This document shows, piece by piece, positions 48,186 to 56,957 of a stretch of DNA of 64,000 nt. The notes under the pieces were generated by a model, which did not search any database, had not been told where the DNA came from, and saw nothing but the letters and a program-made list of their open reading frames with translations. Each line of letters opens with the position of its first letter. Positions within the stretch are counted from its first letter, which is position 1. The stretch is from Bacteroidota bacterium. Its GTDB lineage: Bacteria > Bacteroidota > Bacteroidia > JAHEXY01. A program made the translations under genes and the position numbers. The stretch is taken from positions 372,001 to 436,000 of the forward strand of contig JAHEXY010000001.1 of assembly GCA_023251875.1 (NCBI GenBank), read 5' to 3'.

Positions 48186-49784
48186 ATGATGCTTAATTCA
48201 GTAAAAAACAAATTGAATGTTCCGCTGGTATTATTTTTTGCATGGCTTGTATACTATACATTTTTTTTTGTTAACTATTGGGATTACGTTACTGATGATA
48301 CGCGCATCTTTTTTAGATTCGCTGAAAATATTGCATCCGGAAAAGGAATAGTGTGGAATGTAAGTGATGGCCCCGTTGAATCAGTAACATCTCCCTTATA
48401 TCTTCTACTGTTTATAGTTCCAACTATGTTAAAGTTAAACTTGATTGTTGTTGCTAAGATATTGAATGTTATATTTTTATTTACATCCATTTATTACCTA
48501 TACAAGTTACTAACATTAACCGTTACCCAAGAAAGCATGAAAGTAGCTGCAATGGTAGCTATTTTAATCCCATTTTCAATTCCGGAAATTTTTTTCGAAA
48601 CATTCAATGGAATGGAAACTACCTTATTTCTATTGTTTACTACCCTAATGGCTTTCTTGGCAACTAAGCTAATAATTGAAAAAAACGTAAAGCTTATAAG
48701 AACATTTACAATAGTATGCTTTGTTGCCTTTTTATGTAGGCCCGAAGGGGCTATGATAGGAGGAATTTTACTCATTTGGATTTTTCTTAGTTTTTTAAAA
48801 GATTGGCCATTTATTAAACAGCTTGTTTTATCCTATTCTATTTTTTTTGTAGTACCATTTATATTGTATATGGGGTGGAGAGTATATTATTTCCATGATA
48901 TTTTCCCTACTCCTTATTATGTAAAAGCTGGATTTACAATATTAAGAATGCATGCCAATTTTATTAAATTTATAGGGAAAGATTTTTTTTACGTAGTGCC
49001 ACTTTTATTTATACCCCGTTATATTTATCAAAACAAATCAATGAGAGCTATATTAATAGCTAGCTTATGCGTTCTTTCATATTATAGTATAACCAATGCA
49101 ACCGCTGCAGGTGGGGGATGGAATCGATATTATTTAATTACAATGATATACTTTAAAGTGATTTTATTTTACTCATTGTTTTTGCTAATTATTGAATTGA
49201 ATCTAACATTTATCAATACTTTCTTAAATTATGCCTCAAAATTATTTTTGTTAGCACTAACAATACTGATTCCTTATTATTTATATGCTTGGCAATCTAG
49301 ACAGTTTCTTAAAGCTCAATACGATTACATGGGAGTATTGGTAGAATTAAATAAAAATTTCACAATAAAGATTGAGGATATTCTTAAAAACACCAATCAT
49401 TCTGTTTTAATTAGAGACGCAGGACAAGGTTATTATTTAAAGAGAGAGGTTATTGATTTAGCAGGTTTAACAGATGCATATATCTCAAAACTTGCCATTG
49501 ATCGACTTGATAGACCAGAACACGAGAAAGGGATTTTAGATTATATATATGAAAAAAGAAAACCTGATGTATTTTTATTGTCATCAAACACCCCTGATGG
49601 AGCGGGCAATAAAAATGGTGTAACAGAATTGTTTCAAGATGAAAGATTTCAAAGAGATTACACCCTTATTGGTAAACAATATATATCTGCATATTCTTAT
49701 TATATGATTGTTGCATTACGCAAAGATTTACCGGATTATGATAAACTTGCATTGGATTTAAATGAAGCATGTAAAAAAGAATAA
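48186..49784 (+). CDS. Polytopic GT39/83-like glycosyltransferase
   Basis: 532 aa from the ATG at 48186 (second ATG 48189). About 10-11 membrane helices. The first periplasmic loop carries DDTRIFFRFAENIASGKGIVWN...VESVTSPLY, the Asp-Asp motif and surrounding residues characteristic of GT-C enzymes (compare 'DDAYI-FRYA-NLA-GxGLVFN'). The soluble C-terminal part (about 400-533) contains 'VLIRDAGQGYYLKREVIDLAGL'. Likely uses a lipid-linked sugar to decorate a glycan or protein at the outer face of the inner membrane. Its start is supported by a promoter at 48123-48154. Confidence 0.85.
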   Translation: MMLNSVKNKLNVPLVLFFAWLVYYTFFFVNYWDYVTDDTRIFFRFAENIASGKGIVWNVSDGPVESVTSPLYLLLFIVPTMLKLNLIVVAKILNVIFLFTSIYYLYKLLTLTVTQESMKVAAMVAILIPFSIPEIFFETFNGMETTLFLLFTTLMAFLATKLIIEKNVKLIRTFTIVCFVAFLCRPEGAMIGGILLIWIFLSFLKDWPFIKQLVLSYSIFFVVPFILYMGWRVYYFHDIFPTPYYVKAGFTILRMHANFIKFIGKDFFYVVPLLFIPRYIYQNKSMRAILIASLCVLSYYSITNATAAGGGWNRYYLITMIYFKVILFYSLFLLIIELNLTFINTFLNYASKLFLLALTILIPYYLYAWQSRQFLKAQYDYMGVLVELNKNFTIKIEDILKNTNHSVLIRDAGQGYYLKREVIDLAGLTDAYISKLAIDRLDRPEHEKGILDYIYEKRKPDVFLLSSNTPDGAGNKNGVTELFQDERFQRDYTLIGKQYISAYSYYMIVALRKDLPDYDKLALDLNEACKKE

Positions 49785-49812
49785 TGATTGATCTTGATTT
49801 TTTTGTACCAAA

Positions 49813-51483
49813 ATGCCTATTTCAAATTTATCTCATTACATAAACATTGCCCTAAATAAAATAGCCTTAAGATATCCTTCTCAAAATCCACATTCATTTT
49901 TAAATTTAACTATTGCCAATTTTTTCATCAATAATCCAAATAAAGAAAGGATAGTTGCACTTATAAAAGACATTCATCCGATTATTTCCAATTACAAAAA
50001 ATCAAATCTTGAGTTTAATGCAAATGGCAAAAAAGCTTTAGTATTTCTTTTAAAAGGTCATTTTTATGTTCATAATATTCATAACTATATTTTAGCACAT
50101 GCTCTAAAAGCAATAGGATATGAAGTTACTTTGGTTACTTGTCAAGGCGATCTTGAAAGATGTGGTAACAGCCAACAAAGTTTTGAGTTTAGAAACCCAC
50201 CTTATGCATGTAATGTTTGTAAAGCAATAATACATGCATTTGATTTTACCGATTTCAAAACTATTAGTCTAAACCAATTTGTCAATAGCAATGAGAATAA
50301 AATTGCAGATGAAATAGTAAATAGAAATATGCAAATACAAGAATTAAATTATTCAAGAAATGACTTACTTGCATTAAGTCATCCCTATTTGTTGCGTTTT
50401 TTTAATGGCGACATAAAAAAAATAAATATTGAAAATGGAGAAACGCAATTGCATTTAAAATCGGCTGTTCGATTAATGCTTCGCTATAACAAATTACTTG
50501 ATCAAATAAAACCTGATGTAATGGTATTCTTTAATGGAACTTTTTATCCGGAACATCTATTTATTCATGAAGCCTCAAAAAGAAAAATTCCTTTCTATTG
50601 TACTGAAAGAGGAATGAAAAAAAACAGCCTTTTTATTTCATACAACATGCCCGCTACCAATTATGATGCAGGAGAACTATGGAATAAGGTAAAAGAAAAC
50701 ATTGGCCAAAAAGAGATTGATATAGCGTCTGTTTTTATGAAAAACAGGTTGGGCAATCCGGAAGATGCAACAGGAACAAAACGAAACTTATCTGTAGATG
50801 ATATTAAAAAATATGAAGTCTTAGCAAAAATACCTTATGTAGTATTTTTTGCACCCGTTATACATGATACTGCAGCAATGGGAAAAAATAATACCATCGG
50901 CAATATATTCGACAATATTCTATCCCTTACAAAAGCAGCCATTAAAAACAAAAAACGATTAGTGATACGTTGTCATCCCGATGAAAAAGGTGCGTCAAAT
51001 CCTTCTCACTTTACCATTAAAGAATTTTTAGCTGAAAATAATTTATTAGAAAATGAATACATTATTTGTTTGGGATCAGAAGAAAAATGGCATCCTTATA
51101 CACTCGCTGAATATGCAAACACTATTGTAGTATATAATGGAACTCTTGGTATGGAGCTTTCTGCTTTGGGTAATTGTGTTTTTAATTTGGGCCATTCACA
51201 TTATTCTAAAAAAGGATTTACAATAGATATTTATGAGGAATCAAAAATTGATACCATTTATAATTATACAAAACAAAAAATTTCAGAATCCATTCAGCAA
51301 TTAGCATTGCAATACTTGTATTTTTATACCCATATTGCCAATTTATCAATTGATGAAATTGTAAACGAAGAAAGTCCTTTTATTTTTTCTATGCCAAAAT
51401 CATTTTCGCTTGAAACAAGAAATAAACAAATAGAAGCAATATACAATCGGATTTTATTCTACCAAAAATTAAGAATACAATGA
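49813..51483 (+). CDS. Capsule-polysaccharide-type (KpsS/KpsC-like) transferase
   Basis: 556 aa, cytoplasmic (no signal peptide). 'KALVFLLKGHFYVHNIHNYILAHALKAIGYEVTLVTC' opens the GT-B-like fold. 'VMVFFNGTFYPEHLFIHEASKRKIPFYCTERG' and 'RLVIRCHPDE' with 'VVYNGTLGMELSALGNCVFNLG' are typical of the CDP-glycerol/KpsC/KpsS group (PF05159-type). A cysteine-rich bit (CQGDLERCGN...CNVCK) is present near residues 115-140, as in related proteins. It overlaps the next GT2 gene by 4 bp (ATGA), so co-translated. Role: transferring a sugar such as Kdo or phospho-polyol during surface glycan synthesis. Confidence 0.78.
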   Translation: MPISNLSHYINIALNKIALRYPSQNPHSFLNLTIANFFINNPNKERIVALIKDIHPIISNYKKSNLEFNANGKKALVFLLKGHFYVHNIHNYILAHALKAIGYEVTLVTCQGDLERCGNSQQSFEFRNPPYACNVCKAIIHAFDFTDFKTISLNQFVNSNENKIADEIVNRNMQIQELNYSRNDLLALSHPYLLRFFNGDIKKINIENGETQLHLKSAVRLMLRYNKLLDQIKPDVMVFFNGTFYPEHLFIHEASKRKIPFYCTERGMKKNSLFISYNMPATNYDAGELWNKVKENIGQKEIDIASVFMKNRLGNPEDATGTKRNLSVDDIKKYEVLAKIPYVVFFAPVIHDTAAMGKNNTIGNIFDNILSLTKAAIKNKKRLVIRCHPDEKGASNPSHFTIKEFLAENNLLENEYIICLGSEEKWHPYTLAEYANTIVVYNGTLGMELSALGNCVFNLGHSHYSKKGFTIDIYEESKIDTIYNYTKQKISESIQQLALQYLYFYTHIANLSIDEIVNEESPFIFSMPKSFSLETRNKQIEAIYNRILFYQKLRIQ

Positions 51484-52412
51484 AGCAAGCTCCTTTTTTT
51501 TCAATTGTAATTCCCACCTATAATAGAGCACATATTATTGCTGATTCATTGCATTCCATCTTACAGCAAGAATTTACAGATTGGGAAGTGATTGTTATTG
51601 ACGATGCTTCTACAGATAATACAAAGGAAATAGTTGAAAGTTTTAAAGAAACAAAATTTCAATATTTTCGGAATGAAAAAAATGTAGAAAGAAGTATTTC
51701 AAGGAATAGAGGAATTGAAAAGTCAAGAGGAACTTATATTTGCTTTTTAGATAGTGACGATTATTTTTTACCCAATCATTTGTCTTCTTTACATCAAACT
51801 ATTCTTGTACAACAAAATCCAATTGCGTTTTACTTTTCTGATATTTTAACAAAAAGAAATAATCATTTAGAAAAGAGAATAAGAGAAGACATTAATAAGT
51901 ATGGACACATAGTGCCTTACTTATTGCAAAACTTTCTTATTCCGGCTCAGGTATGTATGCACATAAATATTTTAAAGGAGCATAAATTTGATGAAAACGT
52001 AGCAATTTTAGTTATTGAAGATTTTGAATTTTGGCTCAGAATTGCAGCCCAATTTCCTGTTGTTCCTACTAACCTATATACTGCAGTTGAAGTATATCAT
52101 GATAATAACTCAACTGCAAGAAAGAATAATGTTGCCATTAACCAATTAAATGGATTAGATGTGATATTCAGTAACATTACTATTAGTAAACATATTTCTA
52201 AAAACCTAAAAGACGAAGCATATGGAGCTCGCTATTACTTAATGGCTATGTATTACCAATATTCAGGCGAAAAATGGAGTATGATTAAAAGCTTAGTAAA
52301 ATCTTTCTTGTACCATCCTACCCATTTTGATTATAAAGGAAAACTTGTGATGTTGTTATATGCCATTCCGGGAATAAAAGTTCTAAGACATGGCATGCGA
52401 ATTAAGAGTTAA
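51480..52412 (+). CDS. Family 2 glycosyltransferase
   Basis: 310 aa. 'FFSIVIPTYNRAHIIADSLHSILQQEFTDWEVIVIDDASTDNTKEIVE' is the GT2 N-terminal nucleotide-binding region. 'SISRNRGIEKSRGTYICFLDSDDYFLPNHL' has the DSDD metal-binding motif. The later 'ILVIEDFEFWLRIAAQFPVV' with ED and the following helices are the acceptor-side region. Translationally coupled to the capsule-type gene (ATGA overlap). Its stop codon overlaps the convergent stop of the MBOAT gene by 4 bp. Confidence 0.93.
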   Translation: MKQAPFFSIVIPTYNRAHIIADSLHSILQQEFTDWEVIVIDDASTDNTKEIVESFKETKFQYFRNEKNVERSISRNRGIEKSRGTYICFLDSDDYFLPNHLSSLHQTILVQQNPIAFYFSDILTKRNNHLEKRIREDINKYGHIVPYLLQNFLIPAQVCMHINILKEHKFDENVAILVIEDFEFWLRIAAQFPVVPTNLYTAVEVYHDNNSTARKNNVAINQLNGLDVIFSNITISKHISKNLKDEAYGARYYLMAMYYQYSGEKWSMIKSLVKSFLYHPTHFDYKGKLVMLLYAIPGIKVLRHGMRIKS

Positions 52413-53893
52413 AAAGTAAAATAAATAAATTGCGTTTTATTTAAAACCCCATGTTCTGCTATTATAAATAGAAGTGCCATATAAATAGACCATCTTAATG
52501 GACGTGAAAATTTATTTTCAATAGATTCTAAGGCATGCTGTTTATCTCTTTGCAGCCATTCAGCAGTCATCAATAAAATAATAGTAGATACAATAGTTAA
52601 AAGAGTTCTATAGCCCCATTCCCCACATATTAAATTATAAGATTTTATCAATGACAATTTATTAAATGTATCGCTAAAAATGCTAAAACAGATATTTAAA
52701 GCTATTGTTAGATTTTTTGACCGAAAAAAAATCCAGGCAATTACAATAAGAAAAAAAGTAGTTCCAATTTGAAAAATTTCTTTAATACTTGGAAACAATT
52801 TCCCTTCGGCTACAATATTGGTATTGTCTCTATTTTTATTAAATAAAAGTAAGGGTAGAAAATAACATGCATTAATAAATCCCCAAAAAATAAATGTCCA
52901 GTTAGCTCCATGCCAAAAACCACTTACAAGAAAAATAACAAAAGTATTTCTTACCCTATTCCAAATGCTGCCTTTACTGCCACCCAAAGGCTTGTATAAA
53001 TAATCTTTAAACCATGATGAGAGCGATATATGCCAGCGCCTCCAAAATTCTGCTATATCTCTTGAAAAATATGGAAATGAAAAATTTCGAAGTAACGAAA
53101 ATCCAAATAAACGGGCTGTTCCTATTGCTATATCAGAATAGCCTGAAAAATCCCCATAAATTTGAAATGTAAAAAATAAAGCACCGAGCAATAATGTTGA
53201 ACCAGAATAGTGCCCGGTACCATTAAAGATGAAATTTGCATAAATGGCACAATTATCTGCAATAACCATTTTCTTAAATAAGCCCCAAAGAATTTGTCGA
53301 AATCCATCAACTGCATCTGCGTATATAAATTTTCTTGGCTTCTCTACTTGAGGGAGAAGATGAGTTGCCCTTTCAATAGGGCCTGCAACAAGCAAGGGGA
53401 AAAAACTAACGAATAAGGAATAATTAATAAAATTATAGGAAGGTTTAATTTTTTTATTAAAAATGTCGAACACATAAGATAAACCATGAAAAGTATAGAA
53501 TGAAATCCCTACAGGAATAATTATACTTAAAGTAGTATAATGAACAGTAAATCCAATAGATTGTAAAATATTTGCAAAAGAATTGATAAAAAAATTATAG
53601 TACTTAAAGGCTGCCAAAAAACCTACATTAATTATTACACTAATAGCTAACCAAGTTTTTCTTGATTTTAATGTGGTAGACGCATAAATTTTTATGCCAG
53701 TAAAATAATCCAATGAAATAGAAAAAATTAAAAGAAAAAGAAAACGCCAATCCCACCAACTATAGAATATATAACTAGCGACTAATAATATAAGATTTTG
53801 AAGAAATAGATTTTTATTACAAACAAACCAATAAAAAAAGAACACAATAGGAAGAAAAATAGTAAAATCAATGGAATTAAATAACATAGACAA
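52409..53893 (-). CDS. MBOAT-family O-acyltransferase (AlgI-like)
   Basis: 494 aa, polytopic (10 or more helices). The N-terminal 'FNSIDFTIFLPIVFFFYWFVCNKN' and 'YIFYSWWDWRFLFLL' are AlgI/PatA-like. 'FWRRWHISLSSWFKDYLYKPLGG' and 'SGFWHGANWTFIFWG' (catalytic His328) are the MBOAT signature segments. These enzymes move acetyl groups across the membrane for O-acetylation of surface polysaccharides. It is divergent from the SGNH-type gene at 54030, the usual partner of AlgI-like proteins. Confidence 0.93.
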   Translation of the reverse strand: MSMLFNSIDFTIFLPIVFFFYWFVCNKNLFLQNLILLVASYIFYSWWDWRFLFLLIFSISLDYFTGIKIYASTTLKSRKTWLAISVIINVGFLAAFKYYNFFINSFANILQSIGFTVHYTTLSIIIPVGISFYTFHGLSYVFDIFNKKIKPSYNFINYSLFVSFFPLLVAGPIERATHLLPQVEKPRKFIYADAVDGFRQILWGLFKKMVIADNCAIYANFIFNGTGHYSGSTLLLGALFFTFQIYGDFSGYSDIAIGTARLFGFSLLRNFSFPYFSRDIAEFWRRWHISLSSWFKDYLYKPLGGSKGSIWNRVRNTFVIFLVSGFWHGANWTFIFWGFINACYFLPLLLFNKNRDNTNIVAEGKLFPSIKEIFQIGTTFFLIVIAWIFFRSKNLTIALNICFSIFSDTFNKLSLIKSYNLICGEWGYRTLLTIVSTIILLMTAEWLQRDKQHALESIENKFSRPLRWSIYMALLFIIAEHGVLNKTQFIYFTF

Positions 53894-53958
53894 ATTTATT
53901 TACAGACAATAAAATTATATAAAAGTTCTGTATAATTCTTTGACATATATTTATTTAA

Positions 53959-53988
53959 TTGATGATTGACCTTTTTTCCATATTTTTG
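53959..53988 (+). promoter_or_regulatory. Promoter of the SGNH-type gene
   Basis: TTG (53959-53961), 19-bp spacer, TATTTTTG (53981-53988): full consensus match, about 40 bp before the ATG at 54030. Lies in the divergent region with the MBOAT gene. Confidence 0.65.
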
Positions 53989-54029
53989 CAGTAAAAAAAT
54001 TTCTTTAAAAATTTACCCAAGTTCAATAC

Positions 54030-55193
54030 ATGAAAAGAGTTATTTTCTTTATTTGTATAACCCTTATATTTTTGTTAGCTATAAAATTAAGTGTACGAAT
54101 ATTGCATGAATATATATGGGTATGGATATATGCATTTATCTTTTTTTATACCATTACTATAAGTTTAATCTTTAAAAAAAAATACTTAAAGTTCGGAGCT
54201 CTTCATTTCTCTTTTGTTATGACAACTTTTGTATTTATGGCCTTTTCTATTTATGAAGGATACTTAGTTTACAATAGCCTACATGGCAGTTCTACCAGTG
54301 GCTTAAAAAGAGGTGGTGGGTATACTAGCAATTATTTTAAGCCCGATACTTTATTGGGCTATGGTCCGGATAAAGATGGAATATATACTTCCATTGAGTG
54401 CGAAAAAAATGACACAATATATAATGTTTCATATACCATAAAAAATCATCACAGATTAACACCAAATAGTAACGATAGCAGTAAAAATTGTATATTATTT
54501 TTCGGTTGTTCATTTGCTTTCGGAGAAGGTCTAAATGATAATGAAACATTACCTTATTATTATAACGAAATTGATAGTAACAGAAATGCAATTCTGAATT
54601 ATGCATTTCATGGCTATGGCCCACATCAAATGTTAGCAAATATTGAATACAGAGTTTCGGACGATATAAAAAATTATTCAGGTAAGAAAATTGCAATATA
54701 CTCCGCGCTTTATGCTCATATCAAGCGTTCTGCAGGCAAAGCCGACTGGGATAAAAGAGGGCCTAATTATCAAATGGTAGATGGGGAATTAAAATACACC
54801 GGGTCGTTTGATTATAGTAAATACTACTATACGAGAGTGATAAAAGAAGTTCAATCAAGATCATTACTTTATAAAATGCTTATAAATAATATTCAAATTA
54901 CAAATGATGATAAAGAACAATATCTGGAAATATTAAAAAAGACGAATAAAATATTTAAAGAAAAAAATATTCCGTTTTACATATTAATTAATGATAACGT
55001 AGATAAAAATGATGATTTTAATTTTTTAACTACTGAATTAAAAAAATATGCTATTAACTATATATTTGTTAGTGATGCAATTTCTTCAAACGATATTAAA
55101 AAATATGCAATTTCAAAATACGACAATCACCCAAATGGATTGTGCAATAAAGTAGTGGCTGAACTTTTATATAAAAGAATTCATTCCCATTAA
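54030..55193 (+). CDS. Membrane-anchored SGNH-type hydrolase/O-acyltransferase partner
   Basis: 387 aa. Three membrane helices (about 3-22, 28-50, 58-82) are followed by a periplasmic SGNH-like domain. The block I nucleophile motif is FFGCSFAFGEG (Ser161), the block III-like element is YAFHGYGPHQ, and the block V Asp-x-His is KYDNHPNG (Asp365, His367). So the catalytic triad is present. Divergent from the MBOAT gene and sharing its regulatory region. Inferred partner for acetyl transfer (as PatB/AlgX are for PatA/AlgI), or an esterase that removes O-acetyl groups. Confidence 0.78.
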   Translation: MKRVIFFICITLIFLLAIKLSVRILHEYIWVWIYAFIFFYTITISLIFKKKYLKFGALHFSFVMTTFVFMAFSIYEGYLVYNSLHGSSTSGLKRGGGYTSNYFKPDTLLGYGPDKDGIYTSIECEKNDTIYNVSYTIKNHHRLTPNSNDSSKNCILFFGCSFAFGEGLNDNETLPYYYNEIDSNRNAILNYAFHGYGPHQMLANIEYRVSDDIKNYSGKKIAIYSALYAHIKRSAGKADWDKRGPNYQMVDGELKYTGSFDYSKYYYTRVIKEVQSRSLLYKMLINNIQITNDDKEQYLEILKKTNKIFKEKNIPFYILINDNVDKNDDFNFLTTELKKYAINYIFVSDAISSNDIKKYAISKYDNHPNGLCNKVVAELLYKRIHSH

Positions 55194-55270
55194 AATAAAC
55201 AAAACCATACGCTTTCTTTTCTAAATTTATTTTTCGATTGATATCCAATAAAAACATTCTAATTTTTTGC

Positions 55271-55278
55271 TACCTTTG
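55271..55278 (+). promoter_or_regulatory. Putative -7 box of the carboxyspermidine dehydrogenase gene
   Basis: TACCTTTG, full TAnnTTTG match, about 40 nt before the ATG at 55320. No TTG at the standard -33 spacing. Confidence 0.5.
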
Positions 55279-55319
55279 CATCGCTTTTTTTTAATTAACC
55301 TTTTAAAAATCAAATCAAA

Positions 55320-56540
55320 ATGGGAAAAGTTTTAATTATTGGTGCCGGTGGCGTAGGCAATGTAGTAGCAAAAAAATGTGCTATGAATACTGAAATTTTT
55401 AGCGAAATAATGCTAGCCAGCCGTACAGTATCAAAGTGTGAAGCCATTGCCAAAGAATTTGGCGGTAACCGTATTCAAACAGCAAAAGTAGATGCAGATA
55501 ATGTAGCTGAGATGGTTCAACTCATCAATAAATTTAAACCTGATTTAGTTTTAAACGTTGCTCTACCCTACCAAGATCTTCCTATTATGGATGCTTGCTT
55601 AGAAGCAGGTGTTAATTATTTAGATACTGCTAACTACGAACCAAAAGATGTTGCTAAGTTTGAATACAGCTGGCAATGGGCTTACCAAGAGCGTTTCAAA
55701 GCAAAAGGAATTATGGCGCTGTTAGGCTGTGGTTTTGACCCGGGTGTTACAGGTGTTTTTACAGCTTACGCTAAAAAACATCATTTTGATGAAATGCATT
55801 ATTTGGATATAGTGGATTGTAATGCGGGTTCACATGGAAAAGCATTTGCAACCAATTTTAATCCTGAAATAAATATTCGTGAAATTACTCAAAAAGGAAA
55901 ATATTGGGAAAATGGGAAATGGATTGAAATTGATGCCATGTCAATTCACCAGCCTGTTGCCTATCCAAATATTGGAGATAAAGAATCCTATTTATTGTAC
56001 CACGAAGAATTAGAATCATTGGTTAAAAATTATCCTACACTTAAGCGTGCTCGTTTTTGGATGACCTTCGGACAAGAATATTTAACGCACCTACGTGTGC
56101 TCGAAAACGTAGGCATGACGCGTATCGATCCTGTTCTATTCGAAGGAAAGCAAATCGTTCCGCTTCAGTTTTTAAAAGCAGTACTTCCTGAGCCATCTTC
56201 ATTGGGAGAAAACTATTCAGGAGAAACTTCTATTGGTTGTATGATTAAAGGAGTAAAAGACGGACAAGACAAAACCTATTTTGTTTGGAACAATTGCAGC
56301 CACAAAGCATCTTACCAGGAAGTGCAAGCACAAGCTATTTCGTATACAACAGGCGTACCAGCTATGATTGGTGCTGCCATGATGATGACAAAAACCTGGA
56401 ACAAAGCCGGTGTTTACAATGTTGAAGAATTTAATCCGGATCCATTTATGGATATGTTAAATAAGCACGGTTTACCTTGGAACGAAAAAACCAATTTAAA
56501 ACTACCGTTTGAATATCCGGTGGAGAAAGTTTTAGCATAA
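55320..56540 (+). CDS. Saccharopine dehydrogenase-type carboxyspermidine/carboxynorspermidine dehydrogenase
   Basis: 406 aa. N-terminal Rossmann motif GKVLIIGAGGVGNVVAKKC. 'PDLVLNVALPYQDLPIMDACLEAGVNYLDTANYE' and 'GIMALLGCGFDPGVTGVFTAYAKKH' are typical of the carboxynorspermidine synthase branch. C-terminal 'NCSHKASYQEVQAQAISYTTGVPAMIGAAMM'. It would condense putrescine (or diaminopropane) with aspartate semialdehyde by NADPH-dependent reduction. The matching decarboxylase lies downstream after a 417-bp repeat-rich gap, so this pair gives the alternative spermidine pathway. A terminator hairpin follows its stop. Confidence 0.93.
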   Translation: MGKVLIIGAGGVGNVVAKKCAMNTEIFSEIMLASRTVSKCEAIAKEFGGNRIQTAKVDADNVAEMVQLINKFKPDLVLNVALPYQDLPIMDACLEAGVNYLDTANYEPKDVAKFEYSWQWAYQERFKAKGIMALLGCGFDPGVTGVFTAYAKKHHFDEMHYLDIVDCNAGSHGKAFATNFNPEINIREITQKGKYWENGKWIEIDAMSIHQPVAYPNIGDKESYLLYHEELESLVKNYPTLKRARFWMTFGQEYLTHLRVLENVGMTRIDPVLFEGKQIVPLQFLKAVLPEPSSLGENYSGETSIGCMIKGVKDGQDKTYFVWNNCSHKASYQEVQAQAISYTTGVPAMIGAAMMMTKTWNKAGVYNVEEFNPDPFMDMLNKHGLPWNEKTNLKLPFEYPVEKVLA

Positions 56541-56563
56541 AATATTTTATTCAATTAAAATGT

Positions 56564-56615
56564 AAAGCCAAGTATTTATGGAGATTGTTTTCCAAAAAAT
56601 GCTTGGCTTTTGTTT
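56564..56615 (+). terminator. Terminator-like hairpin after the dehydrogenase gene
   Basis: Arms AAAGCCAAG (56564-56572) and CTTGGCTTT (56602-56610) with additional pairing inside (TGGA/TCCA), followed by TGTTTGAG. The stem is good but the T-run is short. Confidence 0.65.
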
Positions 56616-56626
56616 GAGATTATTTA

Positions 56627-56787
56627 GGCTAAAGCCAATTCTCATTCTCATAATTAAACCACGACCTGAAGGTCGAGGCTATTGTATCAATTTTATTTAA
56701 TTGCATCTGATTATTGAAAGAGGAATAGTAGCCATGGCCTTTAGGCCGTGGAGAAAGAGTAACAAAATAGAAGAATTGGCTTTAGCC
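56627..56787. mobile_element. 161-bp MITE-like element with 16-bp terminal inverted repeats
   Basis: Perfect inverted repeats GGCTAAAGCCAATTCT (56627-56642) and AGAATTGGCTTTAGCC (56772-56787) bound a non-coding segment with two inner hairpins: CGACC-TGAA-GGTCG (56662-56675) and GGCC-TTTA-GGCC inside CCATGGCC...GGCCGTGG (56732-56751). No ORF. Structure suits a non-autonomous miniature element or a large REP-type unit. Target duplication not evident. Confidence 0.7.
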
Positions 56788-56804
56788 AAAATTAAGATGG
56801 GATT

Positions 56805-56831
56805 CAGTTGTCCGCAAAAATGGGACAACTG
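56805..56831. repeat. CAGTTGTCC/GGACAACTG hairpin
   Basis: 9-bp arms 56805-56813 and 56823-56831 with a 9-nt loop. A second small palindrome CAACTG-GA-CAGTTG lies at 56889-56902. Both are in the remainder of the 417-bp gap between the two polyamine genes. The last 30 bp before the decarboxylase gene hold AACAACTAATAACGAACAACCAA-type units. Confidence 0.65.
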
Positions 56832-56957
56832 AAAATTATTAAATAAGCATCACCCTTTATAGGAAATTAGTCGGTTACAAATAGTAACCAACTGGACAGT
56901 TGAAAATGTGAGCAACATATTTCTAACAACTAATAACGAACAACCAACACCTAATTC

